From Muribaculaceae bacterium (GTDB lineage: Bacteria; Bacteroidota; Bacteroidia; Bacteroidales; Muribaculaceae): a DNA stretch of 38,599 nt. The DNA lies in the NCBI GenBank assembly GCA_017557665.1, contig JAFYYI010000061.1:1-38599 (forward strand), given 5' to 3'. Below the pieces are notes generated by a model. The model worked only from the letters and a program-made list of their open reading frames with translations, searched no databases and was not told the origin of the DNA. This document shows positions 6,317-14,881 of this stretch, piece after piece; within the stretch, counting starts at the first letter, position 1, and the number at the start of each line of letters is the position of its first letter. The position numbers and the translations under genes are program-made.

Positions 6317-7186
6317 ATGCTGCCACCCATCATTAAATTGCTACGTCCCAAGCAATGGAGCAAGAACGTTTTTGTGTTCCTGCCCTTGTTCTTTGACAAG
6401 AAGTTCACCGACGTCCATCTGCTGGCCTTGACATGCCTGTGCTTCGTCATCTTCTCGCTCGCGGCGAGTGCGGTCTATTGCCTGAATGACATTCTGGACC
6501 TCAAGGCCGACGCCCTGCATCCCGAGAAGTGCAAGCGGCCTATCGCATCGGGGGCCGTGAGCGTCGGTGCCGGATGGGCAGCGATGATCATCTGCGCCGT
6601 GTTGGCTCTGGGGCTCACCGTGTGGCTGTTGCCCGACCTGACGTGGCTGCTGCTGAGCTATATGGCGCTGAACATCGCCTACAGCCTGTGGCTCAAACAC
6701 GTGAGTCTGGTCGACATGCTGCTGGTGGCATCGTTCTACGTGATGCGCGTGCTGGCAGGCGCCATCAGTTGTGACATCGTTCCATCGCAATGGATCGTGG
6801 TGATGACCTTCCTGCTGGCACTGTTCCTGGTGCTTGGCAAGCGGCGCGACGACGTGATGCTGCAGACCGAGACGGGGGTAACCGTGCGTCGCGGCATCGC
6901 CAACTACAACCTGCAGTTCATCAACATGACGCTCACACTGGTGGCCACTGTGACGATTGTTTCCTACATGATGTACACGATGAGCAAGGACGTGGCCACG
7001 CGTTTCGACAGCAGTTATGTCTATTGCACAGCTGTCTTTGTCCTGGCTGGCATCTTGCGTTACCTGCAAATCACAATCGTGGAGAACCGCAGCGGCAGCC
7101 CCACCAAGGTGCTCTTCCGTGACCGCTTCATCCAGCTGTGCCTGCTGGGCTGGTTCATCTCCTTCCTTGTGATTATTTATTGGTGA
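6317..7186 (+). CDS. UbiA-family polyprenyl-phosphate phosphoribosyltransferase-like protein
   Basis: Integral membrane prenyltransferase of 289 residues with about eight or nine hydrophobic segments. The Asp-rich motif is N57-D58-x-x-D61-x-x-x-D65, followed by HPEKCKRPIASG (residues 68-79). That sequence is typical of the branch containing decaprenyl-phosphate phosphoribosyltransferase (DprP synthase, Rv3806c of mycobacteria), which joins phosphoribose to a polyprenyl phosphate. A second conserved region (GKRRDD, about residues 174-179) fits the family. The next gene starts with a HAD phosphatase domain, as expected if the phosphoribosyl lipid is then dephosphorylated. Exact lipid and sugar are inferred. 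Confidence 0.87.
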   Translation: MLPPIIKLLRPKQWSKNVFVFLPLFFDKKFTDVHLLALTCLCFVIFSLAASAVYCLNDILDLKADALHPEKCKRPIASGAVSVGAGWAAMIICAVLALGLTVWLLPDLTWLLLSYMALNIAYSLWLKHVSLVDMLLVASFYVMRVLAGAISCDIVPSQWIVVMTFLLALFLVLGKRRDDVMLQTETGVTVRRGIANYNLQFINMTLTLVATVTIVSYMMYTMSKDVATRFDSSYVYCTAVFVLAGILRYLQITIVENRSGSPTKVLFRDRFIQLCLLGWFISFLVIIYW

Positions 7187-7249
7187 TTTAGATGTTAGAC
7201 TTTAGACGTTAGACTTTAGACTTTAGACGTTAGACTTTAGACTTTAGAT
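7187..7249. repeat. Tandem heptamer array, nine units
   Basis: Nine consecutive 7-bp units of TTTAGAC or GTTAGAC type begin on the base after the UbiA-gene stop codon and end 29 bp before the next gene. Only the first base and the last base of the unit vary. Confidence 0.95.
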
Positions 7250-7278
7250 TTGACTGGGGACCAAATAACTGAAACAAG

Positions 7279-9588
7279 ATGAGACGGATTGTCGCTTTTG
7301 ATTTTGACGGCACTTACACGCTGCATGATTCGTTGCCTCGCTTCCTGAGGCACGCCTTCGGCAAGTGGGCCTACCTCTGGGGGCTCTTGGTGTGTCTGCC
7401 GTGGATCGCGCTTTTCAAGTTGCGTGTCATCAAGGGCGGCAAGGCCAAGGAAAAACTCATCGGGCACTTCGTCAAGGGGTTGCCCTACACTGAATTCAAG
7501 GACAAGTGCGATGCTTTCAAGGGCCAGATGGACACCCTGCGCCGTCCCGAAGCGCATGAAGCCATGCAGCAAGCGCTCGCGTGCGGTGACCAGGTGCTTG
7601 TCGTGACGGCAAGCATCCGTGACTGGGTGGAGCCGTGGTTCGACGGCATGGATGTGGAGGTGCTGGGCACGGAACTCGAGGTTGATGACAACGGCATCTT
7701 GACGGGCCGTTTCGCCAAGCCCAACTGCAACGGAGCCGAGAAATGGCGACGCATCGTCGAGGCTGTCCCCGACGTGGAGCAGCGCGAACTGGTGGCCTAT
7801 GGCGACAGCCGTGGCGACCAGGTCATGCTCAGCCATGCCGACAAAGCCTACTTCCGCGACTTTGAAGCGACAACGGACCAGTTGCCTTTCACCCGACGCC
7901 ATCCCGGCCTGTTATTCAAGGCGGTATTGCTCCTGCTGGTGTTATATCAACTGCTTGGGGTGTTCTTCGGTATGGACATTGCCGACGCGGGCTTTTACCT
8001 GACTTTCTATGACAACATCTTCACGCACCCCGAGAGCGTGGAGTATAATTTCATGTACTACCTGAGTGGCGTGATTGGCGGCACGTTCCAGAGCCTGTTC
8101 CCGTCGATGGGCCTGTGCGGGATGCGCCTGCTGGGCGTGGCGTTCAACACGCTGTGTGCCATCATCTTGTATTTCGCGTTGCGGCGCCATGTCGACGAGC
8201 GTGCGTTGACGCTGGGCTGCGCCCTGGTGGTCACAACGTTCATCGCCCCACCCTACACCCTGTGCTACGACCTGTGCACCATCGTGTTCTATGTCCTCGC
8301 CATCGTCCTGATGTGGCACGGCCTGGAGCGCGACAAGACATGGATGGTCATGCTGGCAGGAGCCTTTGCCGGGTTGAACAGCCTGGTGCGCATCCCCAAT
8401 GTGCTGGGGCTCTCGATGGCCTGCCTGCCGCTCATCCGCTATTGGGCCGACCACAGGCGACTCAACACCACATGGCGGCGCCCCACCCTGCTCACCCTGC
8501 TGTTCCTGGCCGGTGCAGCCGTGGCTGTCGGCCTGGTGCTTGCCCTCATGCCCGAGCGGCATAACACCTGCCTGCAGAACGTGTTGCGTGACCTGCGCAG
8601 CATCGCGGCCGATGACAGCGGCACGGCATCCCACACCACGGGACAAATGATTATGGTGCAACTTGAGTTCTATGCCACCGAACTCTGGGTCGCCGTCAAA
8701 CTGGCGGTTCCCATCGCCCTCTACTGGTGGGCACACACCAAAGCTCGCCCCCAATGGCTCGTATGGACAACCAAAGGCATCGCTGTGGCGCTGTTTGTCT
8801 GGTTCATCTATAGGATGCATCCGCTGCAGCCCCTGTGGGTGATGTGCATGACCGGTGGCATCATGGTGATGGTCAAGCACTGGCGCGACCGCTCGGGACT
8901 GGCTTGGATGGCTTTGTTGGGCATCGGCATGATGCTGGTGATGCCGCTCGGCAGCGACGGAGCCTACAACAACGGCACCATCATCACGTGGGCCATCGCA
9001 CCGGTAGCCGCGTTGTGGTGGCTGCGGCGTTCACGCGTGGTCTTCCCGTTGGCGCTGATTGCGGTTTGTGCCGTGCGCATGGTCACCGGCGGCGCCTACT
9101 TTGACGGAGGCGCCTTGTGGCACAAGCGATACACCGTCGACAACGACCGTGTCGCCTGCATCCACACCACCAAGCAACGGGCCGACGTGCTCAACACCCT
9201 GTTGCACGGCATCGCCCCCCACGTCAAGCCGGGCACGACACTCATGGCCTATGGCAGCGCCCCGCTCATCAATTACCTCACCCGTACCCGTCCCTACATC
9301 GGCTGCTCGTGGGTGGAGCAATTGAGCGCTCCCATGCTTGAGCACAAATTGTCCTATGCGCCCAAGACCGGGCTGCCGCTCGTGCTGCAACAGAAGTTCA
9401 ACAACCTGGGACCCTACTGGAGCGAGCCAAGCGAGGATTTCCGCACCGACTACGGTCATCAGGACATCTACCGCGACAACCGCAAACTGGAAGTCCTCAA
9501 CGATTTCCTAGAGAAATATGACTACCAGGTCATCTACGAGGACTCGCACTTCGTGCTTTACAAGCCCGTACGGGACTTTGCCCCATAA
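7279..9588 (+). CDS. HAD-IB phosphatase fused to a GT-C-like multi-pass membrane domain
   Basis: Fusion protein of 769 residues. Residues 1-205 are a HAD-IB phosphatase: motif I D8-F-D10-G-T, motif II Thr110 (VVTAS), Lys155, and motif IV G-D176-S-R-G-D180. From about 212 on there are roughly ten hydrophobic segments to residue 600, then a soluble region of about 160 residues. The first outward loop has D233 and D236 (GMDIADAGFY), where GT-C glycosyltransferases carry catalytic acidic residues. RIPN near 375 is also reminiscent of that fold. The gene follows the phosphoribosyltransferase gene. I infer that the HAD part makes polyprenyl-P-ribose and the membrane part transfers the pentose across the membrane. 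The GT-C assignment is from topology and motif only. Confidence 0.8.
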   Translation: MRRIVAFDFDGTYTLHDSLPRFLRHAFGKWAYLWGLLVCLPWIALFKLRVIKGGKAKEKLIGHFVKGLPYTEFKDKCDAFKGQMDTLRRPEAHEAMQQALACGDQVLVVTASIRDWVEPWFDGMDVEVLGTELEVDDNGILTGRFAKPNCNGAEKWRRIVEAVPDVEQRELVAYGDSRGDQVMLSHADKAYFRDFEATTDQLPFTRRHPGLLFKAVLLLLVLYQLLGVFFGMDIADAGFYLTFYDNIFTHPESVEYNFMYYLSGVIGGTFQSLFPSMGLCGMRLLGVAFNTLCAIILYFALRRHVDERALTLGCALVVTTFIAPPYTLCYDLCTIVFYVLAIVLMWHGLERDKTWMVMLAGAFAGLNSLVRIPNVLGLSMACLPLIRYWADHRRLNTTWRRPTLLTLLFLAGAAVAVGLVLALMPERHNTCLQNVLRDLRSIAADDSGTASHTTGQMIMVQLEFYATELWVAVKLAVPIALYWWAHTKARPQWLVWTTKGIAVALFVWFIYRMHPLQPLWVMCMTGGIMVMVKHWRDRSGLAWMALLGIGMMLVMPLGSDGAYNNGTIITWAIAPVAALWWLRRSRVVFPLALIAVCAVRMVTGGAYFDGGALWHKRYTVDNDRVACIHTTKQRADVLNTLLHGIAPHVKPGTTLMAYGSAPLINYLTRTRPYIGCSWVEQLSAPMLEHKLSYAPKTGLPLVLQQKFNNLGPYWSEPSEDFRTDYGHQDIYRDNRKLEVLNDFLEKYDYQVIYEDSHFVLYKPVRDFAP

Positions 9589-9600
9589 TCAACCGATGCC

Positions 9601-10881
9601 ATGGAAGGACTGCTGCAATATATCTGGCAACACAAACTCTGGCTGAGCGAGGACATGGTGACGGGCGATGGCCGCAAGGTGCGCGTCATTGACCCGGGGC
9701 TGCTCAATACCGACGCCGGGCCTGACTTCTTTAACGCCAAGGTGGAGATTGACGGTCACCTCTGGGTGGGCAATGTCGAGATTCATGTGAGGGCCAGCGA
9801 CTGGAAGCGTCACCACCATGACGAGGACCCGGCCTATGACAACGTGATACTGCACGTCGTCGAGAAGGATGATGCGCCAGTGTACCGTACGGGAGGCGAA
9901 ATCATCCCTCAAGTGGCGTTACGGGTGTCGCCCCGTTTCAACGAGTGTTATGACAGGCTTGTCAACGCCAAGGTGGAACTGCCCTGTGCGGCCCGCATCA
10001 AGGAAATACCACAGTTGACGGTCACCGAATGGATCGAGGCCCTGGCTTTTGAGCGCCTCCACAGCAAAGTGGACCGCGTGAGGGAACTTTACGAACGCTA
10101 CCATGGCAGCTGGGAGGACATCTGCTATGTGATGCTGGCCAGGACACTGGGCTTCGGCATCAACAACGACGCCTTTGAACGGCTGGCGCGGGTCACGCCG
10201 CTACGTCTGCTCCACAAGCACAGCGACTCGATCCTCCAGGTCGAGGCACTGCTGTTCGGACAGGCAGGACTCTTGAACGGTGCTTACAGCGACGACACCT
10301 ACTTTCAACAACTCACCCGCGAATACGCTTTCCTGGCCAATAAATTCTCGCTGCGCCCCATCGAGGGCACGGCATGGAAACTCTTCCGCAGCCGTCCCCA
10401 GAATTTCCCGTTCCGCCGCATCGCCCTGCTGGCACAATTCATCCAGGGAGGCTTCAACCTGATGAACGACATCCTGAACGCCGGTGATACCAAGGCGCTG
10501 CGCCAACTGTTTGATATCGAGCTGAGCGGCTACTGGACGACACATTATTCCTTCGGTAAGCCATCGCCAGGAGCTGGTCGGGCGCTGTCGGACAGCAGCA
10601 TCGACATTGTGCTCATCAACACCGTCGCCCCACTCTACTATGCCCGTGGAGAGATGACCGATGATTACGGCATGACCGACCGGGCCATCGCCTTACTCGA
10701 GGACATCCGTCCCGAGCGCAACAGCATCGTGGCGCTGTTCACGAAGGCCGGCATCAAGTGTGAAGATGCCCTCACCAGCCAAGCCTTGATTCAGCTCCGC
10801 CGCAACTACTGCGAAACCCGCAAATGCATCTATTGCCGGCTGGGTCACCGCCTGCTGGCGACCGATGCCCGCATGGCCTGA
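9601..10881 (+). CDS. DUF2851 family protein
   Basis: Protein of 426 residues matching the Bacteroidetes DUF2851 family over its length; no signal peptide, probably cytoplasmic. The N-terminal third has conserved DAGPDFFNAKVEIDG and WVGNVEIHVRASDW (about residues 38-65), with spaced acidic residues reminiscent of PD-(D/E)xK nuclease cores. The C-terminus has CETRKCIYCRLGHRLL, whose three cysteines may bind metal. Function is not established. It starts 12 bp after the HAD/GT-C fusion gene and is probably cotranscribed with it. Confidence 0.85.
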   Translation: MEGLLQYIWQHKLWLSEDMVTGDGRKVRVIDPGLLNTDAGPDFFNAKVEIDGHLWVGNVEIHVRASDWKRHHHDEDPAYDNVILHVVEKDDAPVYRTGGEIIPQVALRVSPRFNECYDRLVNAKVELPCAARIKEIPQLTVTEWIEALAFERLHSKVDRVRELYERYHGSWEDICYVMLARTLGFGINNDAFERLARVTPLRLLHKHSDSILQVEALLFGQAGLLNGAYSDDTYFQQLTREYAFLANKFSLRPIEGTAWKLFRSRPQNFPFRRIALLAQFIQGGFNLMNDILNAGDTKALRQLFDIELSGYWTTHYSFGKPSPGAGRALSDSSIDIVLINTVAPLYYARGEMTDDYGMTDRAIALLEDIRPERNSIVALFTKAGIKCEDALTSQALIQLRRNYCETRKCIYCRLGHRLLATDARMA

Positions 10882-11307
10882 TTGTCATCCTCGTGATGTC
10901 ATTTAAGGAAAATGCAAAGCCCCGGAACCATGATTTAACCTTTTGTCATTTGTCGTATACTGTATTACTCAATTCGTTTAATTACCTACTGTCACGGTTC
11001 CGGGCTCTGCCACGTTCATCTTTTCCAGCAAGACAACTTCGTCATAATTTAACCGCTCACGCGGCATTCATTCATGCGCTTATGAAAAAAAAATTACATG
11101 CACACTGTTTATTAATTTTCATCACCCAAACATTTGTGTGCAGCAATAACAGTTTCCTGTCACGCTGACGCAAATTTAGAGCAGACGTCAAGGTCTCCTC
11201 AATTATTTTCAGGTAAAAAAGCGCGATTGTCTAATTTTTTGACACTTTTCTGTCTAATTATTTGACACTATGCCCTCGCAAGGGGTCTGATGTGCTATAA
11301 AAAAGGA
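10882..11307. other. Long noncoding region with an inverted repeat and paired dyads
   Basis: No gene is supported. An imperfect inverted repeat pairs about 10917-10932 with 10992-11006 (AGCCCCGGAACCATGA with TCACGGTTCCGGGCT), enclosing about 60 nt, and could be an RNA stem or a relic. At 11228-11245 and 11251-11268 there are two copies of TGTCTAATTnTTTGACAC, each with outer arms TGTC and GACA, 23 bp apart. They look like operator sites, but no adjacent gene on the plus strand explains them. Confidence 0.5.
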
Positions 11308-11351
11308 AGAGGTCATGAGTCGTCAGGGAATCTGACTCATGACCTCTTTTT
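11308..11351. terminator. Bidirectional terminator after the PBP gene
   Basis: A perfect 14-bp stem (11308-11321 with 11334-11347) has a 12-base loop. The plus-strand side has TTTTTGTTT and the minus-strand side has TTCCTTTTTT, so it can end transcription of the minus-strand PBP operon and anything arriving from the left. Confidence 0.88.
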
Positions 11352-11398
11352 GTTTACGGATTAGTCTACACGGCACAGCACCTGTGCCCGGCAGTATA

Positions 11399-13825
11399 TC
11401 ATATCGAGTCGGGAACCGCGGGTTCCTCAGGAATCTCGTCGGGGTTGACGCCGTCGATCAACGAGATGTCGAGGCTGTCCTCCTCCATGTCAAGCAGTGT
11501 GGAGTCAAATTCCTCTTCAGGCGCTATCGATGAGCAACCCGAGTAGAGATCGGGATGGATGGGTTCCTTGGCCGGAGCGAAACGCTGGTGATAGCGCTGG
11601 AACTGCGGGTCGCTCAACACGAGCTGCAGGAAACGGCCGCAGATGGGCAATGCCGTGCGGCTTCCCTGGCCCAAGGAGCCCCAGCGGAAGTGAATCTGGC
11701 GGTACTCGCCTCCCACCCAGGAGCCGCACACCAGGCCCGGTGAGACAGCGACAAACCAAGCGTCGGCATGCCGGTTACTGGTGCCGGTCTTGCCGCCCAG
11801 GTCCACGTCATACAGTCCTCGCGTGATGTAGCCGTTGAGGGACATCGCAGTGCTGCCGGCGTCGGTGCGACAGGCCATCAGCATCTGCTGCATCAGCCAG
11901 GCCGAGCGGTAACTCATGGCGCGGTCCTGATGTTCGGGCGCACGGTAAATCTCCTTGCCGTCACGATCCACAATGCGCGTGATGAGCACCGGCTCGTGGT
12001 GCATGCCGTCGTTCACAACGGTGCAATAGGCATTCACAAGCTCCATCAAGTCCACGTCACAGGCGCCCAGCGAGAGGGCGGGCTTGGCTTCCAGGGGCGA
12101 CTTGATGCCCATGTCGGCGGCCAAACGGGCGATATTGCTGAAGCCCACTTCGCTGGCGACACGCACGGTGACACTGTTGATGCTCTGGGCAAAGGCACCG
12201 CGCAGGGTCATCTCGGCGCCGCTGAAACGGCCGTTGGCGTTGGTGGGGCGCCAGTGCTCCATGGAGTCTTTCTCCTCGTTCAGCACCAGCGTGTCGATAT
12301 ACTCATCGAGACGACGGTCACAGGGGACCAGGCCCTGCTCCATCGCCATGGCATACACGAACAACTTGAATGTCGAGCCCGGTTGATGCTTGGCTCGCAC
12401 CTTGTCATACTTCCAAGTGTCAAAATCCACATCGCCCACCCAGGCCTTGACGTGGCCATTGCTCGGTTCCATGGCGATGAAACCGCAGTGCATGAAGTGA
12501 AGCATGTAGCGCACCGAGTCCATGGAGCTCATCTCCATATACAACGAGTCGTTCTCGTAGTCGAACAGGTGCACCATGTGGGGCTGGTTCATATAGTAGT
12601 TCACCGAGTCCAGGTCGTTGGGGTAACGTGCCAACAGCTCGTGATAGATGGGCGTGTTGCGCGCTTTGTCCTCGACAAAGTTGGCGATGGGACGGTTGTT
12701 GTCGTCCAGCCAGCAGTCAGCGTTGCCCCAGTGGCTCTTGAAGTTGCGCTGAACAATCTTCATCTTCTCGCTCACGGCCTGTTCGGCATATTCCTGCATC
12801 TTGGAGTCGAGCGTGGTGTAGATCTTGAGGCCGTCGCGCTCCAGGTCCAACTTCAGGTCTTTGGCCTTGGCAATCTCCTCCACTTCACGGGCGACAGCCT
12901 CGCGGAAGTACGGGGCGACACCGTCATAGTTGGCCTCGAGCGTGTACTTCAGGTCGATGGCCAGCGAGGACACCGAGTCATACTGGGCCTGGGTCAAGTC
13001 GCCGCAGGCGACCATGTTCTTGAGTACCTGGTTGCGGCGGCGCAAGCTATTCTTGGGATTGATGCGCGGGTTATAGGTGCTGGTGGCCTTGAGGAGTCCC
13101 ACGAGCACGGCGCTCTCCTCGAGCTTGAGGTTCTGTGGTGTGGTCTTGAAATAGGTGTTGGCTGCCGTTTTGATGCCAAAGGCATTGCTGCCGAAGTCCA
13201 CCGTATTGGCATACATCTCCAGGATTTCCTGCTTGCTGTAGAAAATCTCCAGCTTGGTGGCGATAATCCACTCCTTGCTCTTCATGATGAGCATCTTCAC
13301 ACCCGGGATATAGCCCAGCAGACCCGTTGAATAGTCGCTGCGCGTGCGGAACATGTTCTTCACCAGCTGCTGCGTGATGGTACTCGCGCCGCGCGGGCGA
13401 CCGTGAAGCACCATGTCCTTGGCGGCGGCTCCCAGGCCGCTGAAGTCGATGCCGTGGTGGCTGTAGAAGCGCTCGTCCTCGGTGTCGATGAGCACCTGGA
13501 AGAACTGCGGGTTGATCGAGTCATAGGGGACAGGTGTGCGGTTCTCGTCATAGTACTTGCCGATGGTCTTGCCGTCGGCGCTGTAAAGGTAACTGGCCTC
13601 GGGGTTACGAGGATGCATGATGCTGTAGGTGCTGGGAGATTTCCCGAAGAGCCACAGCAGGTTGATGTCAACCGCGACAAGGTAGAACAGGAACAGGACG
13701 ATGAAGGTCCCCAGTGCTGCCAGCGTCTTGGCCCACCAGGGACGGCCGCGGTACAATCCCTTGTACCACACCTTGAAACGGTGCCAGTTGCGTGTGATGA
13801 TATTGCCTGATTTCTTTTCGCTCAT
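11399..13825 (-). CDS. Class A penicillin-binding protein (PBP1A-type transglycosylase/transpeptidase)
   Basis: Bifunctional peptidoglycan synthase of 808 residues anchored in the inner membrane. A short basic cytoplasmic tail precedes one membrane helix (about 31-60). The glycosyltransferase family 51 domain carries catalytic Glu116 (DTEDERFYSHHG) and RGASTITQQLVKN. The transpeptidase domain has Ser484-x-x-Lys487 (PGSTFKLF), Ser548-Ile-Asn550 and Lys679-Thr-Gly. The C-terminal about 60 residues are acidic and low-complexity. It lies 50 bp after the family 2 glycosyltransferase on the same strand and ends before a strong terminator. Equivalent genes are often named mrcA or ponA. Confidence 0.95.
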   Translation of the reverse strand: MSEKKSGNIITRNWHRFKVWYKGLYRGRPWWAKTLAALGTFIVLFLFYLVAVDINLLWLFGKSPSTYSIMHPRNPEASYLYSADGKTIGKYYDENRTPVPYDSINPQFFQVLIDTEDERFYSHHGIDFSGLGAAAKDMVLHGRPRGASTITQQLVKNMFRTRSDYSTGLLGYIPGVKMLIMKSKEWIIATKLEIFYSKQEILEMYANTVDFGSNAFGIKTAANTYFKTTPQNLKLEESAVLVGLLKATSTYNPRINPKNSLRRRNQVLKNMVACGDLTQAQYDSVSSLAIDLKYTLEANYDGVAPYFREAVAREVEEIAKAKDLKLDLERDGLKIYTTLDSKMQEYAEQAVSEKMKIVQRNFKSHWGNADCWLDDNNRPIANFVEDKARNTPIYHELLARYPNDLDSVNYYMNQPHMVHLFDYENDSLYMEMSSMDSVRYMLHFMHCGFIAMEPSNGHVKAWVGDVDFDTWKYDKVRAKHQPGSTFKLFVYAMAMEQGLVPCDRRLDEYIDTLVLNEEKDSMEHWRPTNANGRFSGAEMTLRGAFAQSINSVTVRVASEVGFSNIARLAADMGIKSPLEAKPALSLGACDVDLMELVNAYCTVVNDGMHHEPVLITRIVDRDGKEIYRAPEHQDRAMSYRSAWLMQQMLMACRTDAGSTAMSLNGYITRGLYDVDLGGKTGTSNRHADAWFVAVSPGLVCGSWVGGEYRQIHFRWGSLGQGSRTALPICGRFLQLVLSDPQFQRYHQRFAPAKEPIHPDLYSGCSSIAPEEEFDSTLLDMEEDSLDISLIDGVNPDEIPEEPAVPDSI

Positions 13826-13852
13826 AATTTGATCGTCTAATATTTACTTATT

Positions 13853-13873
13853 CCTAACGCCTAAAACCTAAAG
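13853..13873. repeat. Short heptamer array, three units
   Basis: Three 7-bp units (CCTAACG, CCTAAAA, CCTAAAG) lie between the stop codon of the glycosyltransferase gene and the start of the PBP gene. On the minus strand they read as TTTAG/GTTAG-type units like those at 7187-7249. Confidence 0.7.
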
Positions 13874-13875
13874 CC

Positions 13876-14631
13876 TCACTGCTTATTAACCCCTCCCCTC
13901 AAGCGACGCTTCAGATAACGGGGGATGAAGCTCAGGTGGGCAAGCACGGCCCTGGCCGTGCCGTAGTGGCGGCACATTATGCGGTAACGCTCCATCAGCG
14001 AAGCGCGGTGGTGGCGTGTCGTCATTCCCTCGGCCAGGTAACTGATGATGGGCTGCGGACCTGCATAGGCATTGAGGGTGGAGGCCTTCAACACCTTGAT
14101 GCACCAGTCATAGTCGGCACTCAGACGGTAGCTCAGGTCATACTCCGGCACCAGGTCACGCCGTGCCACAAAGGCCTGATGGCACACCACCATGCCGTTG
14201 AGGAAGCTGTCGGCCGTCAGCCTCTTGGGCGCCGTCAGGTGACGTTTGCCCACCACATGGCGCTCGGCATCCACCAGCTGTGTCTGGCCATAGATGACGC
14301 CGGGCTTTTCGGTCGCCAGCTTTGCCAGGCGAGCCAGCACGGTATCGTCGGCCAGGCTGTCGCCGGCATTCAAGAACATGACATAGCGGCCGCATGCACG
14401 CGCGATGCCCTTGTTCATCGCGTCATACAAGCCGCCGTCGGGCTCGCTGAACACGCGCTTAGACACGATGGCCGACCGCTCGACGATGGCCAGCGTGTCG
14501 TCGGTCGACGCGCCGTCGATGATGAGCAACTCATAATCACTGCTCGTCTGCCGCTGCACGCTCTCAAGTGTCGGGCCGATGGTGGCCGCAGCGTTCCATG
14601 TGACTGTTATGATCGAGAATAGCGGACTCAT
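13876..14631 (-). CDS. Family 2 glycosyltransferase
   Basis: GT-A-fold glycosyltransferase of 251 residues, probably cytoplasmic or membrane-associated and acting on a surface polysaccharide or lipid-linked glycan. The N-terminus SIITVTWNAAATIGPTLES and the sugar-nucleotide motif DGASTDDT are family hallmarks. EPDGGLYDAMNKGIARA follows, then FLNAGD as the metal-binding region. The catalytic-base region is around LSADYDWCIK. I chose the ATG at 14631, preceded by a purine-rich AAGGGAAGAGAG; the frame extends upstream but would cross the promoter. It forms an operon with the PBP gene. Confidence 0.9.
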   Translation of the reverse strand: MSPLFSIITVTWNAAATIGPTLESVQRQTSSDYELLIIDGASTDDTLAIVERSAIVSKRVFSEPDGGLYDAMNKGIARACGRYVMFLNAGDSLADDTVLARLAKLATEKPGVIYGQTQLVDAERHVVGKRHLTAPKRLTADSFLNGMVVCHQAFVARRDLVPEYDLSYRLSADYDWCIKVLKASTLNAYAGPQPIISYLAEGMTTRHHRASLMERYRIMCRHYGTARAVLAHLSFIPRYLKRRLRGGVNKQ

Positions 14632-14666
14632 CTCTCTTCCCTTGCTGGTAACGGTGTTGATGCACG

Positions 14667-14674
14667 CAAAATTA
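14667..14674 (-). promoter_or_regulatory. -7 box of the glycosyltransferase/PBP operon
   Basis: TAATTTTG on the minus strand, about 36 bp before the chosen start codon. No strong -33 box is evident. Confidence 0.6.
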
Positions 14675-14881
14675 TACAAAAACCTTGACATCCGGCACAC
14701 CATGGGGGCCTTTTCTTTGCCAAGGTGCCGCCAAATTTAGATAAAAAAGCGAAATCTTACAATCAAATGACCTTTTTTTACGTTATTTATACACATATTT
14801 TAATAAAACTACACCTGGCCTGGCGCGATTGTCCAACACTTTTTGGCTTTTTGCCATGGCTTCAAATGAGCATTACGCGAT

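Noticed and set aside
6307..6336. Nine-codon frame overlapping the start of the UbiA-family gene
   Set aside because: It could be a leader peptide, but there is no ribosome site or codon pattern (regulatory repeats, rare codons) to support this.
7187..7249. CRISPR array
   Set aside because: The units are contiguous 7-mers without spacers, and no cas gene is in the window.
11082..11168. 28-codon hydrophobic frame (MKKKLHAHC...)
   Set aside because: Starts in an A-tract, has no promoter box at the right distance and no resemblance to known small proteins.
11768..13330. Plus-strand frame of 520 codons
   Set aside because: It lies wholly antisense to the PBP gene; its His/Val/Gly-rich product is typical of a reversed GC-rich gene.
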